Assembly: GCA_019009955.1 (NCBI GenBank)
Contig: CM032231.1
Span: forward strand, 89,124,501-89,188,500
Reading direction: 5' to 3'
Source of the DNA: Riptortus pedestris
Taxonomy: Eukaryota; Arthropoda; Insecta; Hemiptera; Alydidae
Length of the DNA: 64,000 nucleotides
This document shows positions 1-11,524 of this stretch, piece after piece; the stretch's first letter is position 1; the number at the start of each line of letters is the position of its first letter. Both the position numbers and the translations under genes were made by a program. Under the pieces are notes generated by a model. It was not told the origin of the DNA, searched no databases, and was given only the letters and a program-made list of their open reading frames with translations.

Positions 1-1139
1 ATGCCAGATAAAACACTGTCACTGGCAACTCTGAAAATCTGTTCGAAGTTTGATTTCATGAATAGTTCAAACGTATCGACGCCAGAGTCGTTAGTCGATC
101 TACCAAAAAAAAAAAAAAGTCATTGTAAAATTCTTCTCTCTATGTTTAGCGTAAACGTTCCAATTTTCTTTCCAAGGCTCACACATTATAATCACTGTTC
201 TCTGAATATCAGATTTCCTTTTAAACGGAAGTGATTTTTATGCTGGAGTGATTGGTGATGAACATGGAAGAACTTCCTGTCTAGTGATCGGCATAACATG
301 AATCTAATTATTCTGCCAAAAAGGTTTAATTAAAAACAAATCATCAACTGGAAACTCAGATGGGAAGTCATACCTCCGTTCTAATTGCCTGCAGTCAATT
401 AAATAACAAGGTTATATAATAATTTTATGCTTGCGCAATATATTGTTTAAAATCTATAAAATTAACGTTCATTTTATGCTACAATGACTAATTGGGACGG
501 ATCGGATGCAGAAAACATATTTTCCGAGTCATGCTGGGACAAGGGAATTTCTTCGATGAGTCTACCCCTAAACAGATTCGCAAACCAAATTTGATCGCAT
601 CTTAAAGTTTAGTAAGTTCATTACGGCCAATACCTTAACAATGATGGCCAAGCTAATGCTGTTTTGATTTGATGTAAAGCAATTGAAAGGAATATAGCAG
701 AAAGTGTCAATATTATATTTTAAAAAAAATGTATGTAGATGGCACAGTTGACTGTAATTCCTCTCACACATCTTCTACCGTACGTCTTTTTGCATTTAAA
801 GAAATTAAATTATTTATTTTTAAAGAGTAACCCTCCGTAATGTTCTTATAACACAAATGTCTGGGGAAATTAATGAAACCGCTCAGCGATTTGACAATGA
901 AACAGCTATGTTTTCTAAGAAATGGCTTTAGTATTATTAATAACATTACCATTTTTGTAAATACATGAGAACCAGACCCGAGATGACAGAGGGACTAAAT
1001 GTATATATTAGAAATCACACTAAATAATAGCGCATACAACGTAAATAAATAATATTAGCAAAATATATTGTTTTCAAATCTCAAGTTCCTCCAGCAATAA
1101 CTCTTCAATCGAACAACTCCTTTTCAATTATAACCGTTA
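1..1139. other. Unassigned AT-rich DNA
   Basis: No repeat or gene is recognised. A 77-codon frame is open from base 1 on the + strand, but its composition is not protein-like and it spans a poly(A) run near 107-118, so it is probably chance. Short open frames on the minus strand (568-952) look equally random. Confidence 0.5.
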
Positions 1140-1340
1140 TTTTTAGCAATGTGAGTTAAAGCGTTGTTCTTAATCTCACATGGTAAACCTTGTGTAGCGA
1201 GTTTGATTCCCGGCTGGGCAATAGTGAAGAGCTCATTACATAAAATCCTTAGTCCCCCTGGTTAGAAAGGTAATATGTAGATAATGCATTCAAATTATCC
1301 GTAATAGTGGATGTTAATAAATAATAATAATAAGATTCAT
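1140..1340 (+). mobile_element. tRNA-derived SINE (SINE family 1)
   Basis: A tRNA-like pol III promoter is visible: an A-box-like stretch TAGCAATGTGAGTTAAAGCG at 1144-1163, and a B-box-like GTTTGATTCCC starting near 1200. The spacing of about 56 nt is right for a tRNA head. The body after the head (ATAAAATCCTTAGTCCCCC, then GGTTAGAAAGG, then GTAGATAA) recurs at 62520-62590, which shows it is an interspersed repeat. It ends in an AATAATAATAA-type tail near 1325-1340. The family is not named; assignment as a SINE rests on box spacing and the shared 3' body. Confidence 0.55.
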
Positions 1341-2334
1341 TTGATTCAGAATAGGTCTGTGAATATTTCAATTCATACATTCCCTTAAATAAAGTTTACT
1401 ATATCACATTAAAAGTAAAAATCGTTCATATGTTTCATTCAATAAAATATTCTGAACGTGATATCTGCTAAAAGATAACAAATAATCTTCAAAAGCGATT
1501 TTTTTAAGATCCCTTGATTTTCTTCACGATTAAAAATAAAGTTTTCTTAGTATAAACAATTGTTCCTGGCTGTTTTCCAGCTGAACGCTTTTTATTCACA
1601 TATGCGTGCGCCATTATAATAGGCAATTAGTATTTAGTAGTGATTTTCCGTCTGAATTCCTATCAGAGGAATCGGTGTTAATTGAAAGCCCCTGAGATTG
1701 GAATTAGTTTCAAGTTGCGATCAATCAACTCAAGCAGCGACATGGCCAGGTGATTCCCAATAGTAAGTCCCCCCGGGTTCTGGTATGGAGGACACGTACC
1801 AACTATAACAGGTCAAATTAGTGGTGATTAAATTATAAGTCCACGCTTACCTTGTCCGCATGTCAATATGGTCCCCTAAAGTTCGATAAGACCTGAATTT
1901 AACTATTCTGCAATCCCCGGAATTTCAATTTCAATAGGTATTACTAGTAAAGCTATGGCTAAATATATTGTAACCACAATCGGACATTCAAATTAACTTG
2001 TAGAAAGAAACACAATTTTGTATAAACGTCCTTTGTATGAACGTTTGAATTTCTGTTTTAATGTATATATGCCAACGAATTATTATTATTAATGTTATGT
2101 TTCTTATACTATTAGATAAGTTTGAGTGTAATGATACAAACGTACTTGAAACCATCTCGGTCTTTCTAAAGAAGAAGTCTCTAAGACAGCTAAGCTATTC
2201 TTCAAGTATACGTTACGTCTTTACAATCAAATACTTGGTGTAAATATTATTTTTAGAGTTAAATGAAACAATTAAATATCGAATATGGCATAGAACAAAT
2301 GTACATTATTGAGGTAAGATCGTAAAATCTTACC
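1341..2334. other. Unassigned DNA with a short hairpin
   Basis: No gene or repeat family is recognised. A 60-codon + frame at 2061-2243 has no recognisable motif. A small hairpin, AGGTAAGAT / ATCTTACCT with a 6-nt loop, lies at 2312-2335 beside the next repeat. Confidence 0.45.
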
Positions 2335-2778
2335 TGACGTCACCTCAACAACTTTTTTACGAGTTCCGCGCACAGTAAAAGTTCAATGAAAATAATATTG
2401 TGTATTTAAACTTGGTATACAGTGGTTCATGACGTGACAGCTTATTGTGAATATGTGTAAGAGTGGGGTTAACTTAAGGCTGAAAACTAGAAAACCGAAC
2501 TATCTCGGTAAATATTCATAATAGGAAAAATGTGTAATTAACAACATTTTTGGGATTTTAATTTGCAATAAGATTGGTTTTATATATTTTTTCGATTGGA
2601 CTTATAATAACGGAGATATTTTGAAATTTCGAAATTCCCCTTTACATCACCCCCCTCCCACTGGTCTAATTTCAGCCTCTAGCGAACTTAATATTTCTTT
2701 TTACATTAAAAGATTAAATATCCAGCCTGGTAACGATAAAAAAAAATTGCGACCGCTGGCATGTTAACAGACAAATAA

Positions 2779-2829
<51 letters not shown>

Positions 2830-2959
2830 CAGCTTTGAACCGACGACATTTCCATCATCTCCAGGGTAGGATCAATGTACATTTGAGGACTTTTTTTCGA
2901 AAATCACGCCATGAGTACAACCTCAAAAGCTCATATTCCTTAAGGGAAATCTACTAAAA
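2335..2959 (+). mobile_element. Family A (HINE-like) copy, B subfamily
   Basis: The core is complete: the 'ATAACGGAGATATTT' stretch, a C-rich CCCCCCTCCCACTGG stretch, GTAACGATAAA, GTTAACAGACAAAT, then (TA)n at 2784-2822, then TCATCTCCAGGGTAGGATC, and finally CCTTAAGGGAAATCTACTAAAA near 2938-2959. The left part matches the B-subfamily block also seen at 22180 and 33440 (AAAGTTCAATGAAAA, CATTTAAACTT). The hairpin terminus is not recognisable, so the left boundary is approximate. A TGACGTCA palindrome sits at 2335-2342. Confidence 0.7.
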
Positions 2960-3175
2960 TAATCATAGTAATTTGTCTATTTACTACATACATGTAATCC
3001 TTGTTGATAGTTGATGCGGATCGCAGAATATTTTAATTCTTGATTTAATCAAATGTTATCAATAGATCAGAAATTGTGGTCCAACAATAATATTTTCACC
3101 CAGCTGGATTCGCCATCATATCACACTTTACGGGACTATTCAGTATCCATTCTTTCCATTCCAAGCCTTTCTTTC

Positions 3176-3224
<49 letters not shown>

Positions 3225-3619
3225 AAGCCTTTATGGCTAATTATTATTTATATTATTAATATTTAATTAAAATCCCGGCTGGCATGAACTCTTCTGGTTC
3301 ATTTTTGCACTGAAAGCACTAAGAGTGCCCGACCGTCTCTAAATGGCAAACAATCTCGGGATATATAAGGAACCTGTTTTGTTTGAGCTGTCTGTAAAGT
3401 ATGAATAATGTTCTGTTAACTTGCAGATCCCCTCTTCCATATATATACATGTAACACCATATGCACTTGCAGGAAATAAATTATACCCACACTTACTCCT
3501 TCGCGGCTGGGCACCGACTCCGTGATCTTTCTTGTCCATCCAGGTTGTCCTTTGAACTCGCCGGGCTGCACTCTACCGGCCAGTTGCTCCAGCCGTGTAT
3601 TGGCAGGTGCTACCCTCTC
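2960..3619. other. Unassigned DNA with a (TA)n tract
   Basis: Holds a (TA)n microsatellite at 3180-3222. The 68-aa and 66-aa open frames here are not convincing; the first encodes the Tyr-Ile stutter of (TA)n. Nothing else is recognised. Confidence 0.5.
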
Positions 3620-3904
3620 TTAGGGCGTTTGCACACACAGCGGATTTTTCCTAGCGGACAACCTACCATCGCTTATGGTCGGATATTCTACCGCCGCTTA
3701 TGATCGGATATTTTACCGTCGCCAATAGGCGGAAAAATTTACGTCGGTACTAGCAGTTGTAGTTCTGGAACCAATTTCAGTTCAGTTGTGAAGTCCGACA
3801 TGAACCAAGAGCAGCTCATAACGTTGTTGTTATTCCGTCGCCGGAACGGCGGCGACGGTAAAACATCTGCTCGGAAAAATCCGCTGTGTGTGCAACTGGC
3901 CTAA
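3620..3904 (+). mobile_element. PIF-Harbinger-derived MITE (285 bp)
   Basis: Terminal inverted repeats of about 30 bp are visible: TTAGGGCGTTTGCACACA at the left, and TGTGTGTGCAACTGGCCTAA at the right, each including CAGCGGATTTTTCC or its complement. Inside, ATG at 3800 opens MNQEQLITLLLFRRR, the same start as the Harbinger transposase remnant on the minus strand at 4252-4542. The MITE is therefore an internal-deletion derivative that kept the 5' leader (about 180 nt from terminus to ATG in both copies) and the first 15 codons. The junction to the opposite terminus lies near 3845. It lies inverted relative to its larger relative at 3959-4710. Confidence 0.8.
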
Positions 3905-3958
3905 ATCAACCATATCACTAGTTTATCGCTTGCACACAGAGATGGACGAACATCTCTC

Positions 3959-4710
3959 TAAGGCCAGTTGCACACACAGCGCATTATTCCGAGCGGATTT
4001 TTTACCGTGCCTCCGTTCCAATAGTAGTCCACTGTAGTACATTGGAGCTTGCACACTCGACGGGAAAAAAAAAACGATCGGTAAGTTTAACGTTGGCGGG
4101 AGCTGTGCGGCCGCCCGGTGACACTGGAGCCGACGGAAGTTTTACCGTCACTTCCAAGTAGTGGCCTACGTAACCAAATGAACGTTTCCACACACAGCGG
4201 ATTTTACCGCTCATACGTTTGGTAGTATGAGTTGAACTCTCTTGCATGCACCTACTGTTTCTGTTTCCGCATCCGCGTATCCTCTCCCCCTTGTGTTTTG
4301 TTGTCATGAGTGAGGAAATTGCCATGCAGTTCATCAAAGGAAGTCATTGACATCCTGAAATAGTTGAAAAATTTCTTGTCATCTTGCTTCAACTCATCAA
4401 ACAATGTGTAGAATGCGCCAGCCTCATTTCTTCGTTCATTAATTGGATGAATCCAAAACAGTCGATTTATTCTTCGCCTTCTCATTCGGCGACGGAATAA
4501 CAACAACGTTATGAGCTGCTCTTGGTTCATGTCGGACTTCACAACTGAACTGAAATTGGTTTCAGAACTACAACTGCTGGTACCGACGTAAATTTTTCCG
4601 CCTATTGGCGACGGTAAAATATCCGATCATAAGCGGCGGTAGAATATCCGACCATAAGCGATGGTAGGTTGTCCGCTCGGAAAAATCCGCTGTGTGTGCA
4701 AACGCCCTAA
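3959..4710 (-). mobile_element. PIF-Harbinger element, internally degraded
   Basis: The right end (4681-4710) is the complement of the terminal repeat of the neighbouring MITE (GCAAACGCCCTAA). The left end at 3959 begins TAAGGCCAGTTGCACACACA. A further terminal-repeat-like stretch (CCACACACAGCGGATTTTACC) lies at about 4190-4210, so this may be two elements: a 526-bp one at about 4185-4710 with the transposase start, and a fragment at 3959-4184. The outer left end of the MITE at 3620 and this right end form one large inverted pair around a 54-nt spacer (3905-3958). Harbinger elements normally duplicate a TWA trinucleotide; TTA and TAA flank the outer ends, but not as a clean direct repeat. Confidence 0.75.
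4252..4542 (-). pseudogene. Harbinger transposase N-terminal fragment
   Basis: A 96-codon frame with the hallmark N-terminal sequence of PIF-Harbinger transposases (HARBI1/ALP1-like nuclease family): WIHPINERR followed by FYTLFDELKQD, KKFFNYFRMS and SFDEL. In intact members this precedes a DDE nuclease domain; here the frame degenerates after about residue 80 (NKTQGGEDTRMRK), so the whole catalytic domain is missing against a family length of about 350-450 residues. The start could be MKSDMNQ or the internal MNQEQ; the latter is also kept in the MITE at 3800. It lies inside element 3959-4710 and is non-functional. Confidence 0.8.
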
Positions 4711-4730
4711 GGACTTGATGCTAGCCCTTT

Positions 4731-4733
<3 letters not shown>

Positions 4734-4785
<52 letters not shown>
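4734..4785. repeat. (TA)n microsatellite
   Basis: Nearly uninterrupted TA dinucleotides with one TG variant. Beyond it, 4786-5392 is unassigned DNA; the 75-aa frame at 4893-5120 shows no recognisable motif and ends in a poly(T)/poly(A) junction near 5090. Confidence 0.9.
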
Positions 4786-5392
4786 TTGGAAGGGAGTTAC
4801 TCAAATTTGATTTTTATGTATATTAGCCAAAATTCTTTGAGTCCTAAAATATTCCTGGATGTTATCCAAATCGACATAGTTGGTCATGTAAAGTGTTTAT
4901 TTATTCTGATTATCGCGAAGGCACAACAACACCCAATGGAATAGATATCCAAATTCGCCATCTTACGACTGGAAGATTGCCAGCCGCCGACTTGAAAAGA
5001 GCCCACTTGGGGATGCCTCTCTGTAAACGGAAAACCAGAATATTTTATTGTGTTGTGTTGTGCTGTTCTTTGCGTTTATTCATATGGCTTTTTTTTTTAA
5101 AAAAAACCTCGGTTTGCTAATATGTTCCCACTATATCATTCATTGTGTGCGAATAGTGAATGTCTTCAGGAACTTTCAGTCAACGTTCATAAGTGAACCT
5201 CATGAATGCCATTTATAAATAAATAAATACAAATGTTATAGAAGATGAAATAGAAAAAAAACAGGCTATACTTCATGCAATATCATATATTTGGATAAAT
5301 ATAATTCATAGATGTTCAGAAAATGTTTCGGTGGTTAAAACTGCTGAAGAATAGTGTTTGCTCATTTTTATTTTCTGCTGGGGTGATGAATC

Positions 5393-5638
5393 AGGTTATT
5401 CAGAACACTGTTTTTTGGCTCCTCACAATTTATTTCTAAAAACGCTATGCGCTTTCAGGGATTTGCATTCCCATCATCAGAACGTAGGATATGCCGATGC
5501 AGAGTTCAGCCCAGTAGCATCTCTATAGGCATCCTCTGATGATGGGATAATGATGCTCTGATGGGGCACTTCCTGATAGTGCTTAGCGTTTTTAAAAATA
5601 AATTTTGAGGAGCCACAAAACAGTGTTCTGAATAACCT
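5393..5638. mobile_element. MITE with ~58-bp terminal inverted repeats
   Basis: Left arm AGGTTATTCAGAACACTG... and the complement of the right arm match over about 58 bp with about four mismatches, including GGCTCCTCA and AAAAACGCTA. Inside is a second perfect inverted pair, CCCATCATCAGA near 5470 and TCTGATGATGGG near 5537, so nearly the whole element can fold. No open frame. Superfamily is uncertain; the TAGGTT-like end would fit a Tc1/mariner MITE but no clean TA duplication is seen. Confidence 0.7.
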
Positions 5639-5719
5639 AATAGTATTTGCATCATGGCTTATTAGCTTACTTTAATGTGACCCTTCCGGAGTTTTAGTAA
5701 AGTAAAACCGGAAAATATA

Positions 5720-5977
5720 CTTTTAGCAGATTCCCCTTAAGGGAAATCTGCTATTCAGATAACCGAGGTATTTGCATTTGTGTAGTGTGTGTGTAGTCGG
5801 CTATACTCGGGACTTTCCGCCGAAAGCTAGTTCGGCCGTTTCCGTAACTGTTCGTCCCTCGTGAATTGGTTTAGAGATTCGTTACTACTACTGTTATTAG
5901 TAAGCAGAATTATCTATTGTAAAACTTCACGTGGGAAATCTGCTTAGTTTTCGCAGCCCCTGCTTAACGGAGTTTTT
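5720..5977 (-). mobile_element. Family A copy with internal deletion
   Basis: Begins CTTTTAGCAGATTCCCCTTAAGGGAAATCTGC and ends TTCACGTGGGAAATCTGCTTAG, TTCGCAGCCCCTGC, then a T run. Only about 257 bp remain: the segment from GAGGTCG through (TA)n and the core up to ACCGAGGTATTTGC is lost. It keeps the S-type block near the hairpin end (CGAAAGCTAGTTCGGCCGT). Confidence 0.8.
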
Positions 5978-6830
5978 TTTTGCTAACTTTTCCACCTTCT
6001 GACATTTCGAAAACCTCACCTAATTTTCTAGGTGTAGATGTTTCACTGAAACTCATTTTGTGTTTTATGAGTCTACTTGAAATGCACACCTGTTACTTAT
6101 TCACCATCGATTATACGAATAAAATTTTCCTCATCTATCGCTTTTTATTCCGGCCCTGTTATGAAGAAGTTCATCATTTCTATTAAGATGATCTGTTTTT
6201 TTTTTTAATTTTTCTTGCCGTCGCTACCTTCCTAAAGACTCACGAACAACAAAATCAACAGTAGTTGCCACAACAAAGATGTGACAGTCTGTGTAGAAAT
6301 ATAAATTTGAGCACCTAAATACGTAGCATTGATATACCTAAAGAGGGGTGCTATAGAAATTTTTAGCTAACATTTGTAAATTTTCAAATACTGAATTACT
6401 CAGTTATGGACGATTGAAGTTCATATTGGTTAGTGCTTCCTCTATTTTTTTCAATTGGCGATATGTTTTAAAAATATAAGAGCAAATATAAAATAATTAT
6501 TATACTGACATAAAAATATATCTGTTTCTTCTTTTTTTGAATGATTTTTATTAAATCACTTTCACTTTTTCCCAACAATTTAGCGAATTTCACAACAATT
6601 TGTTGGACAAATTTTTCTTTTATTCTAATGTAAAGGCAAATAAAATATGAAATAATATATTTCATATGTTTTGTGTCATTGTAGAAAGCATTGTTAATTT
6701 TATTACATTTCTATGCTGGGACAAGCAGTAATTTTCAACTTAAAATATTATGAACGGCACAGGTAAACTAACAAAATCCTTCCCTCCATCTTCACTCCAC
6801 TCAGAAGTATTTTATCGTACCATGTGTGAA

Positions 6831-6866
<36 letters not shown>

Positions 6867-8121
6867 ATTTATAGATATTATTTAGACAAGCCGTTGTGGA
6901 AAAATATTTATCTGACGCGCTTATTTTGTTGTTTCAATTTACCTTTTTCCGATAAATAATTTACTTTCTTTATATGTAAATGTCTTTACATTTAAAGAAA
7001 GTAAAATATTTGTTTGTCAATGACTATACATTGAGTGCACTTGTACTTGGCCTATTTTTTTTTTTAAATACGGTGGCAACTTCTGTAATGGAACTTAGCT
7101 ATATCACAATTTAAAAAGGATAAATAAAATTAAATATCACCCATGGCATAAAAATAGTGTGCTACAACGGCTTGACTTATTATTAAGTTATTTTATGAAA
7201 ACAGATAATATGCACATAGTAGATATTCCTCAAGTGATTTTGTATGTTTTTGGTTACATGTGCGTTCACATAAGTATTACACAAAGTTATAAAATATCTA
7301 ATTAAACTGTATTTATTTTACAGGTGAGTTTTCTTCAACACGTATGGCTTACTGAACTACAGCATAAGTTAATCTAACAACAATCAAAATCTGGTAAGAT
7401 TTATACTTGGATTTAATAAATTAATTTTAAATATTTTTAAAATAATGCAATAATGCTCAATAGTGCCTTAACTCAAAATTTGTGTGTCTCGTTTTAAAAT
7501 GGGCTCAATGAATAATGCAGAAAAATGAAAACAGCTAAGGCATTAAGGAAGATTGACTAGAGCCGAGAACAAGAAAAACTCTTCATTAACGAATTAAGTG
7601 TGGATGGTGAGTTTCTGGCTTCATAGTAAGTAATTCTAAAACTGAGTGGATGGACGGATTCCCATAAAAAAATTTCATATGGAGGAGAACAAAATCAGAC
7701 CGCTGGAGGAGATAGCCAAATGCATTGACAATGAACTACCCAGTGATGTAGCCTAAAAAAAAAAAAAAAAGTAATTCATAAAAAAATAAAAGTGGAACTA
7801 AAATAAAAGTTAAATAAAAATGCAAAGAACACAATAAACCTTTAAAAAATAAATAAATGGCAATTACAAAAATGAATAAATATATATAATAGCCTATGTA
7901 TATGACTAACACCTGAGTGTGTGGGCAATTGGAGCATCACAGCCAACGACTGCAATGAATGGTTTCATATGATGACAGGTACACACGGACACTACCAAAT
8001 GATAGTAAGTAACTAATTTGACACTTCACGGAATGGTGTTGACATGTTAGAGGATATTTATAGTTAAAACAGGGATGTAACTATATAATCTTGTGATATG
8101 AATCTTGATTGAGTGCCTTTA
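5978..8121. other. Unassigned AT-rich DNA
   Basis: No family recognised over about 2.1 kb apart from a (TA)n tract at 6833-6862 and a hairpin at 6960-7005. Open frames here (68, 65 and 69 aa) have low-complexity or random composition. Confidence 0.5.
6960..7005. repeat. Near-perfect 21-bp hairpin
   Basis: TTTACTTTCTTTATATGTAA (plus A) is followed by a 4-nt loop (TGTC) and its inverse complement with one mismatch. Could be a remnant of a palindromic MITE; no function is inferred. Confidence 0.7.
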
Positions 8122-8736
8122 AAAAAGCCCGTCAACTAAGCAGATTTCCCACGTGAAGTTTTAGAATAGAGAAATCTGCCTAATAACAACTGTAGTAGTA
8201 AGAAACCTCTAAACCTATTCACGAGGGACGAATAGTTACAGAAACGGCCGCCAGAGCTCTCAGCGGAAAGTCCGAACATAGCCGACTCTTGCCGAGCACA
8301 CGCAGAATGCAAATGCAAATATCTCGGTTATTATTCAAGATAGAGAATAAATGTATAGATCAATATTTATAGTAAATTTAATTTCCAATAAGATTTATTC
8401 TATACAATTTTTCGATCCGACGCATAATAACGGAGATATTGGGAATTTTCAAAAATCCCCCTCTAAACCCTCCCACTGGTCCGATTTCAGCCATTAACGA
8501 ACTTGATTTTCCTTTTTACATAAAAAGATTAAATTCCGAGTTTGGTAACGATCAAACAAAAATTGCCACCGCTAACAGAGCGTTAACAGACAAATATATA
8601 TATATAAATTTTGAACGGACCTCATTTTCATCATCTCCTGGGTAGGATCGATGGACATTTGAAGAAATTTTTCGAAACTCGCTTCATGAGTACGACCTCA
8701 ATAGCTGATTTCCCTTAAGGGAAATCTGCTAAAAGA
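8122..8736 (+). mobile_element. Family A copy, S subfamily
   Basis: About 615 bp. Opens AAAGCCCGTCAACTAAGCAG, having lost the terminal hairpin itself, then ATTTCCCACGTGAAG. It keeps the CGGCCGCCAGAGCTCTCAGC block, the core (ATAACGGAGATATT, TCCCACTGGTCCGATTTCAG, GGTAACGATCAAAC), a short TA tract near 8595, and TCATCTCCTGGGTAGGATC. It ends TTCCCTTAAGGGAAATCTGC then TAAAAG. A 68-codon frame at 8439 only runs through this repeat. Confidence 0.85.
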
Positions 8737-10159
8737 TAAAACCCAAATGAGTAATAATAAATTAAATTTCCACTGTTTATTAAGGCCTTACTATCTTCGT
8801 TGTCTAGCTTTGCTCGGAAATTCATTAAAGGAACATTTATTTTCATTTAAGTTTTCACTTTCAACCCTCCTTCTGTAATAATAGAAACCCGCGCGTAACA
8901 ATATTAATATAGCCTTAAGTATAGTTAATTTACACTCTATAATTATTCTTTATTTTGGATTGAGGTGATATTGCACCAGTTAATGATAAAATGTAATAAA
9001 TATCAAACAAAAGTTTTTAGAAATTGAAATTAATAACTAATCAGCACGAGAATATGATATTCAAGAACTGTGACTCATTAGCTCAAAATTCTCAGGAAAA
9101 CTCTGTGTTGTCAGCAAATCGTGATCTAAGAGCGTAAAGAACACCAGTATAAACAGTGTATATGCACACAGTTTTTGAGGAACTTGATTTGTTGCCGATA
9201 GAAAAAAATGCAGGTGTGCAAATAATTATTTAAGTATAACCCTTGTACATACAGATAACTATTTTGACTATTAATGTTAACTAGAAAAAAATTGGAATAA
9301 GCAAGAGGGGTGCAAAAACCTTTTTAATTTCATGTTAATCTGAATTATTTAATAGCAAGTTATCCTTAATGGAATTTCCCAAGGCGAGGGAATGTTTCTC
9401 CTAAATTACTTTAAAACTTCTAACGCCAACTTCAACTTGGTGGAAAATTCAAAAACTTTTGCATACTTCAGGACATCTCTCTCATACAGACATGGTAGGA
9501 GGAAACTATTGCAAACTTGGTTACAGCTAGAGTTCCACTTATTAAACAAGCAAAAGTATAAATATTTTCAATTGACCAGTATGGTAAACTTTTATGGTAA
9601 ATTTAGTTTCTAAAGTAGTCTTTCTCGTCTCTTATTTTGTTATTTCATTCATTTATATTTACCAATTTCGCCTCTATATTTTAAAGAATTAGGATTTTTG
9701 AAGAGTTGAAAGAAATAGTGTTAATTAAACACAATTAAAGGACACAGGTATATTTACCATTACAATATTTAGATAATGGTTTAGTAATAATCTATCCAGA
9801 AAAAAGTTATAAACATGTCTTCAACCGATTTGCATGTAAGTAAGAGTAATGCAAAGTGAAAACCATGATGTTGTAATTAAGGGGCTTGTCTCATTTATTT
9901 AATTTTAAGATGTCTGATGATCACACCTGATGATTTAGTTGACACTTATCCCCGATATATGCTTGTTTAAATAGAGATTAAGCACATTTCTCTTGAGGAA
10001 ATGCACATATTCAAGATGCATCTACTCATGTTGCAATGTTTTAATTAACCAAGATAATGGCTTTTTTTAGATTATAGACATAAGAAACACCCACTTTAAG
10101 TTATCACACATTAAAAATAAGGTAATATGCCATGAAACGTCTTTTTCCAAACATAAATA
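8737..10159. other. Unassigned AT-rich DNA
   Basis: No gene or repeat recognised. The 73-codon + frame at 9392-9613 has no family motif. Confidence 0.45.
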
Positions 10160-10361
10160 CCAAATATTGTTTTCAACGGACCTTTATTATGTGAGATACG
10201 AGAAAATAGTTAGTGCGATGACGTCATCAATTAAGAATTCATTGACCGCCCACTTTTACTGATCGGATTTTTTTTTTTTTTTTAAATAGAGAATATATGC
10301 TGAGATGAGATCAGAAACGTGTCATTTCAACATGAGGGAAATCTGCTTGACGGACTTTTTT
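10160..10361 (-). mobile_element. Family A fragment, B/L type, hairpin deleted
   Basis: Terminal GAGGGAAATCTGCTTGACGGACTTTTTT at 10335-10361 joins the 12-mer directly to GACGGAC, so the whole ACGCAG hairpin is missing. Upstream, AAATATTGTTTTCAACGGAC and GTGAGATA resemble the block at 22670-22750. A GATGACGTCATC palindrome lies at 10217-10228. Confidence 0.55.
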
Positions 10362-10447
10362 ATTTGAGAGTAAATGTTTTTCGCTGCTCCTGGAACTCAA
10401 AGCAGAGCCTTCTTGGTAACTTTACCAACTAAACTGCAAAGACGAGT

Positions 10448-10899
10448 AAAAAAGTCCGTCACGCAGGGGCTGCGTAAACTAAGCAGATTTTCCACGTGAA
10501 GTTTTAAGTTAGTAGAGAAATTTCACGAGAATCGAGCAGTTAAGGAAACGGCCAAACTAGCTTTTGGCGGGAAAGCCACCCGTCCGTTAGCCGCCCAGAT
10601 TTAATAAAAATGCAAATATCTCGATTAATATTCAAGATTGAGAATAAATGTATATAACAATATTTATAGTAAAGTTAATTTGCAAAAAGATTCTGTACAA
10701 TTTTTCGAGCCTACATATAGTAACGGAGATATTTCGAATTTTCGAAAATCCTCCCCTCTAAACCCCCCCTCCCACTGGTCTGATTTCAGTCGTTAACGAA
10801 CTTGATCTTTCTTTTTTCATAAAACGACTAAATATCGAGGTTGGTAACGATCAAACAAAAATTGAGACAGGTAGAGCGGTTACAGACAAATATATATAC

Positions 10900-10954
<55 letters not shown>

Positions 10955-11089
10955 TATATATACAGTATGAACGGACCTCATTTTCGTCATCTACTAGGTA
11001 GGATCGATGGACATTTGAAGAAAAATTTCGAAATTTCCGTCGTGAGTACAACCTCAATAGCTGATTTCCCTTAAGGGAAATGTGCTAAA
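10448..11089 (+). mobile_element. Family A copy, S subfamily, near full length
   Basis: About 640 bp. Starts AAAAAGTCCGTCACGCAG with the intact ACGCAG-GGG-CTGCGT hairpin and AAGCAGATTTTCCACGTG. It has the S block (GGCCAAACTAGCTTTTGGCG), the core, a long (TA)n at about 10900-10950, and TCATCTACTAGGTAGGATC. It ends CCTTAAGGGAAATGTGCTAAA. Open frames of 77 and 68 codons on both strands are (TA)n-driven. Confidence 0.88.
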
Positions 11090-11425
11090 TCCGAAAATTC
11101 CCCAGTCAGACATTTGATAATGGATACTTTCCATTTAATACTTAAATTAACATAATCATGAGTTCTTTTGGTATGATAAGTAATCATGAAACTCTGTATT
11201 TCGTCGACGTGTATATCATGTCAAATGTCTTTTGAGGCCTTTTCTTCAAAACCAGGTTTCTTAGAAAATAATAAGTAGTGGATGAAACGGAAACTAAGGG
11301 AGATTATATTGAGAGTAGCCATCTTTATTGAGCTTACGTGGTGGGCGACATCTTGGTCGTTTCAATAAATTTGTGGTGGGCGGGGGAGAAAAGCAGGTGG
11401 CCTATCTATTGGAAAAGAGGTTTGC

Positions 11426-11524
11426 AGGCGCGTAACAGACCTTAAATATTTGGGATCCATATTGGATGGCAGTGGGAGACTCTGGCAACAACGTGGAAAA
11501 ATGGCAAGGAAAATTTCTCAGATG
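11426..11524 (+). pseudogene. LINE reverse-transcriptase fragment (RTE/R2-like)
   Basis: Thirty-three codons read RRVTDLKYLGSILDGSG and continue with GKMARKISQM. The VTDLKYLGS..DG pattern is the conserved post-catalytic segment of many non-LTR reverse transcriptases (VxxFKYLGSxIxxDG). The frame breaks on both sides, so this is a short relic. It could be kin to the C-terminal LINE relic at 44596-44706. Clade assignment is tentative. 11090-11425 around it is unassigned. Confidence 0.5.

Noticed and set aside
4002..4337. 111-codon minus frame over the Harbinger element
   Set aside because: It is out of frame with the recognisable transposase (4252-4542) and spans terminal-repeat and leader DNA.
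10841..11074. 77- and 68-codon frames with Tyr-Ile runs
   Set aside because: They are (TA)n read in frame inside family A; the same artefact occurs at 3053, 6750, 18884, 34905, 36629, 43412, 46564 and 51159.
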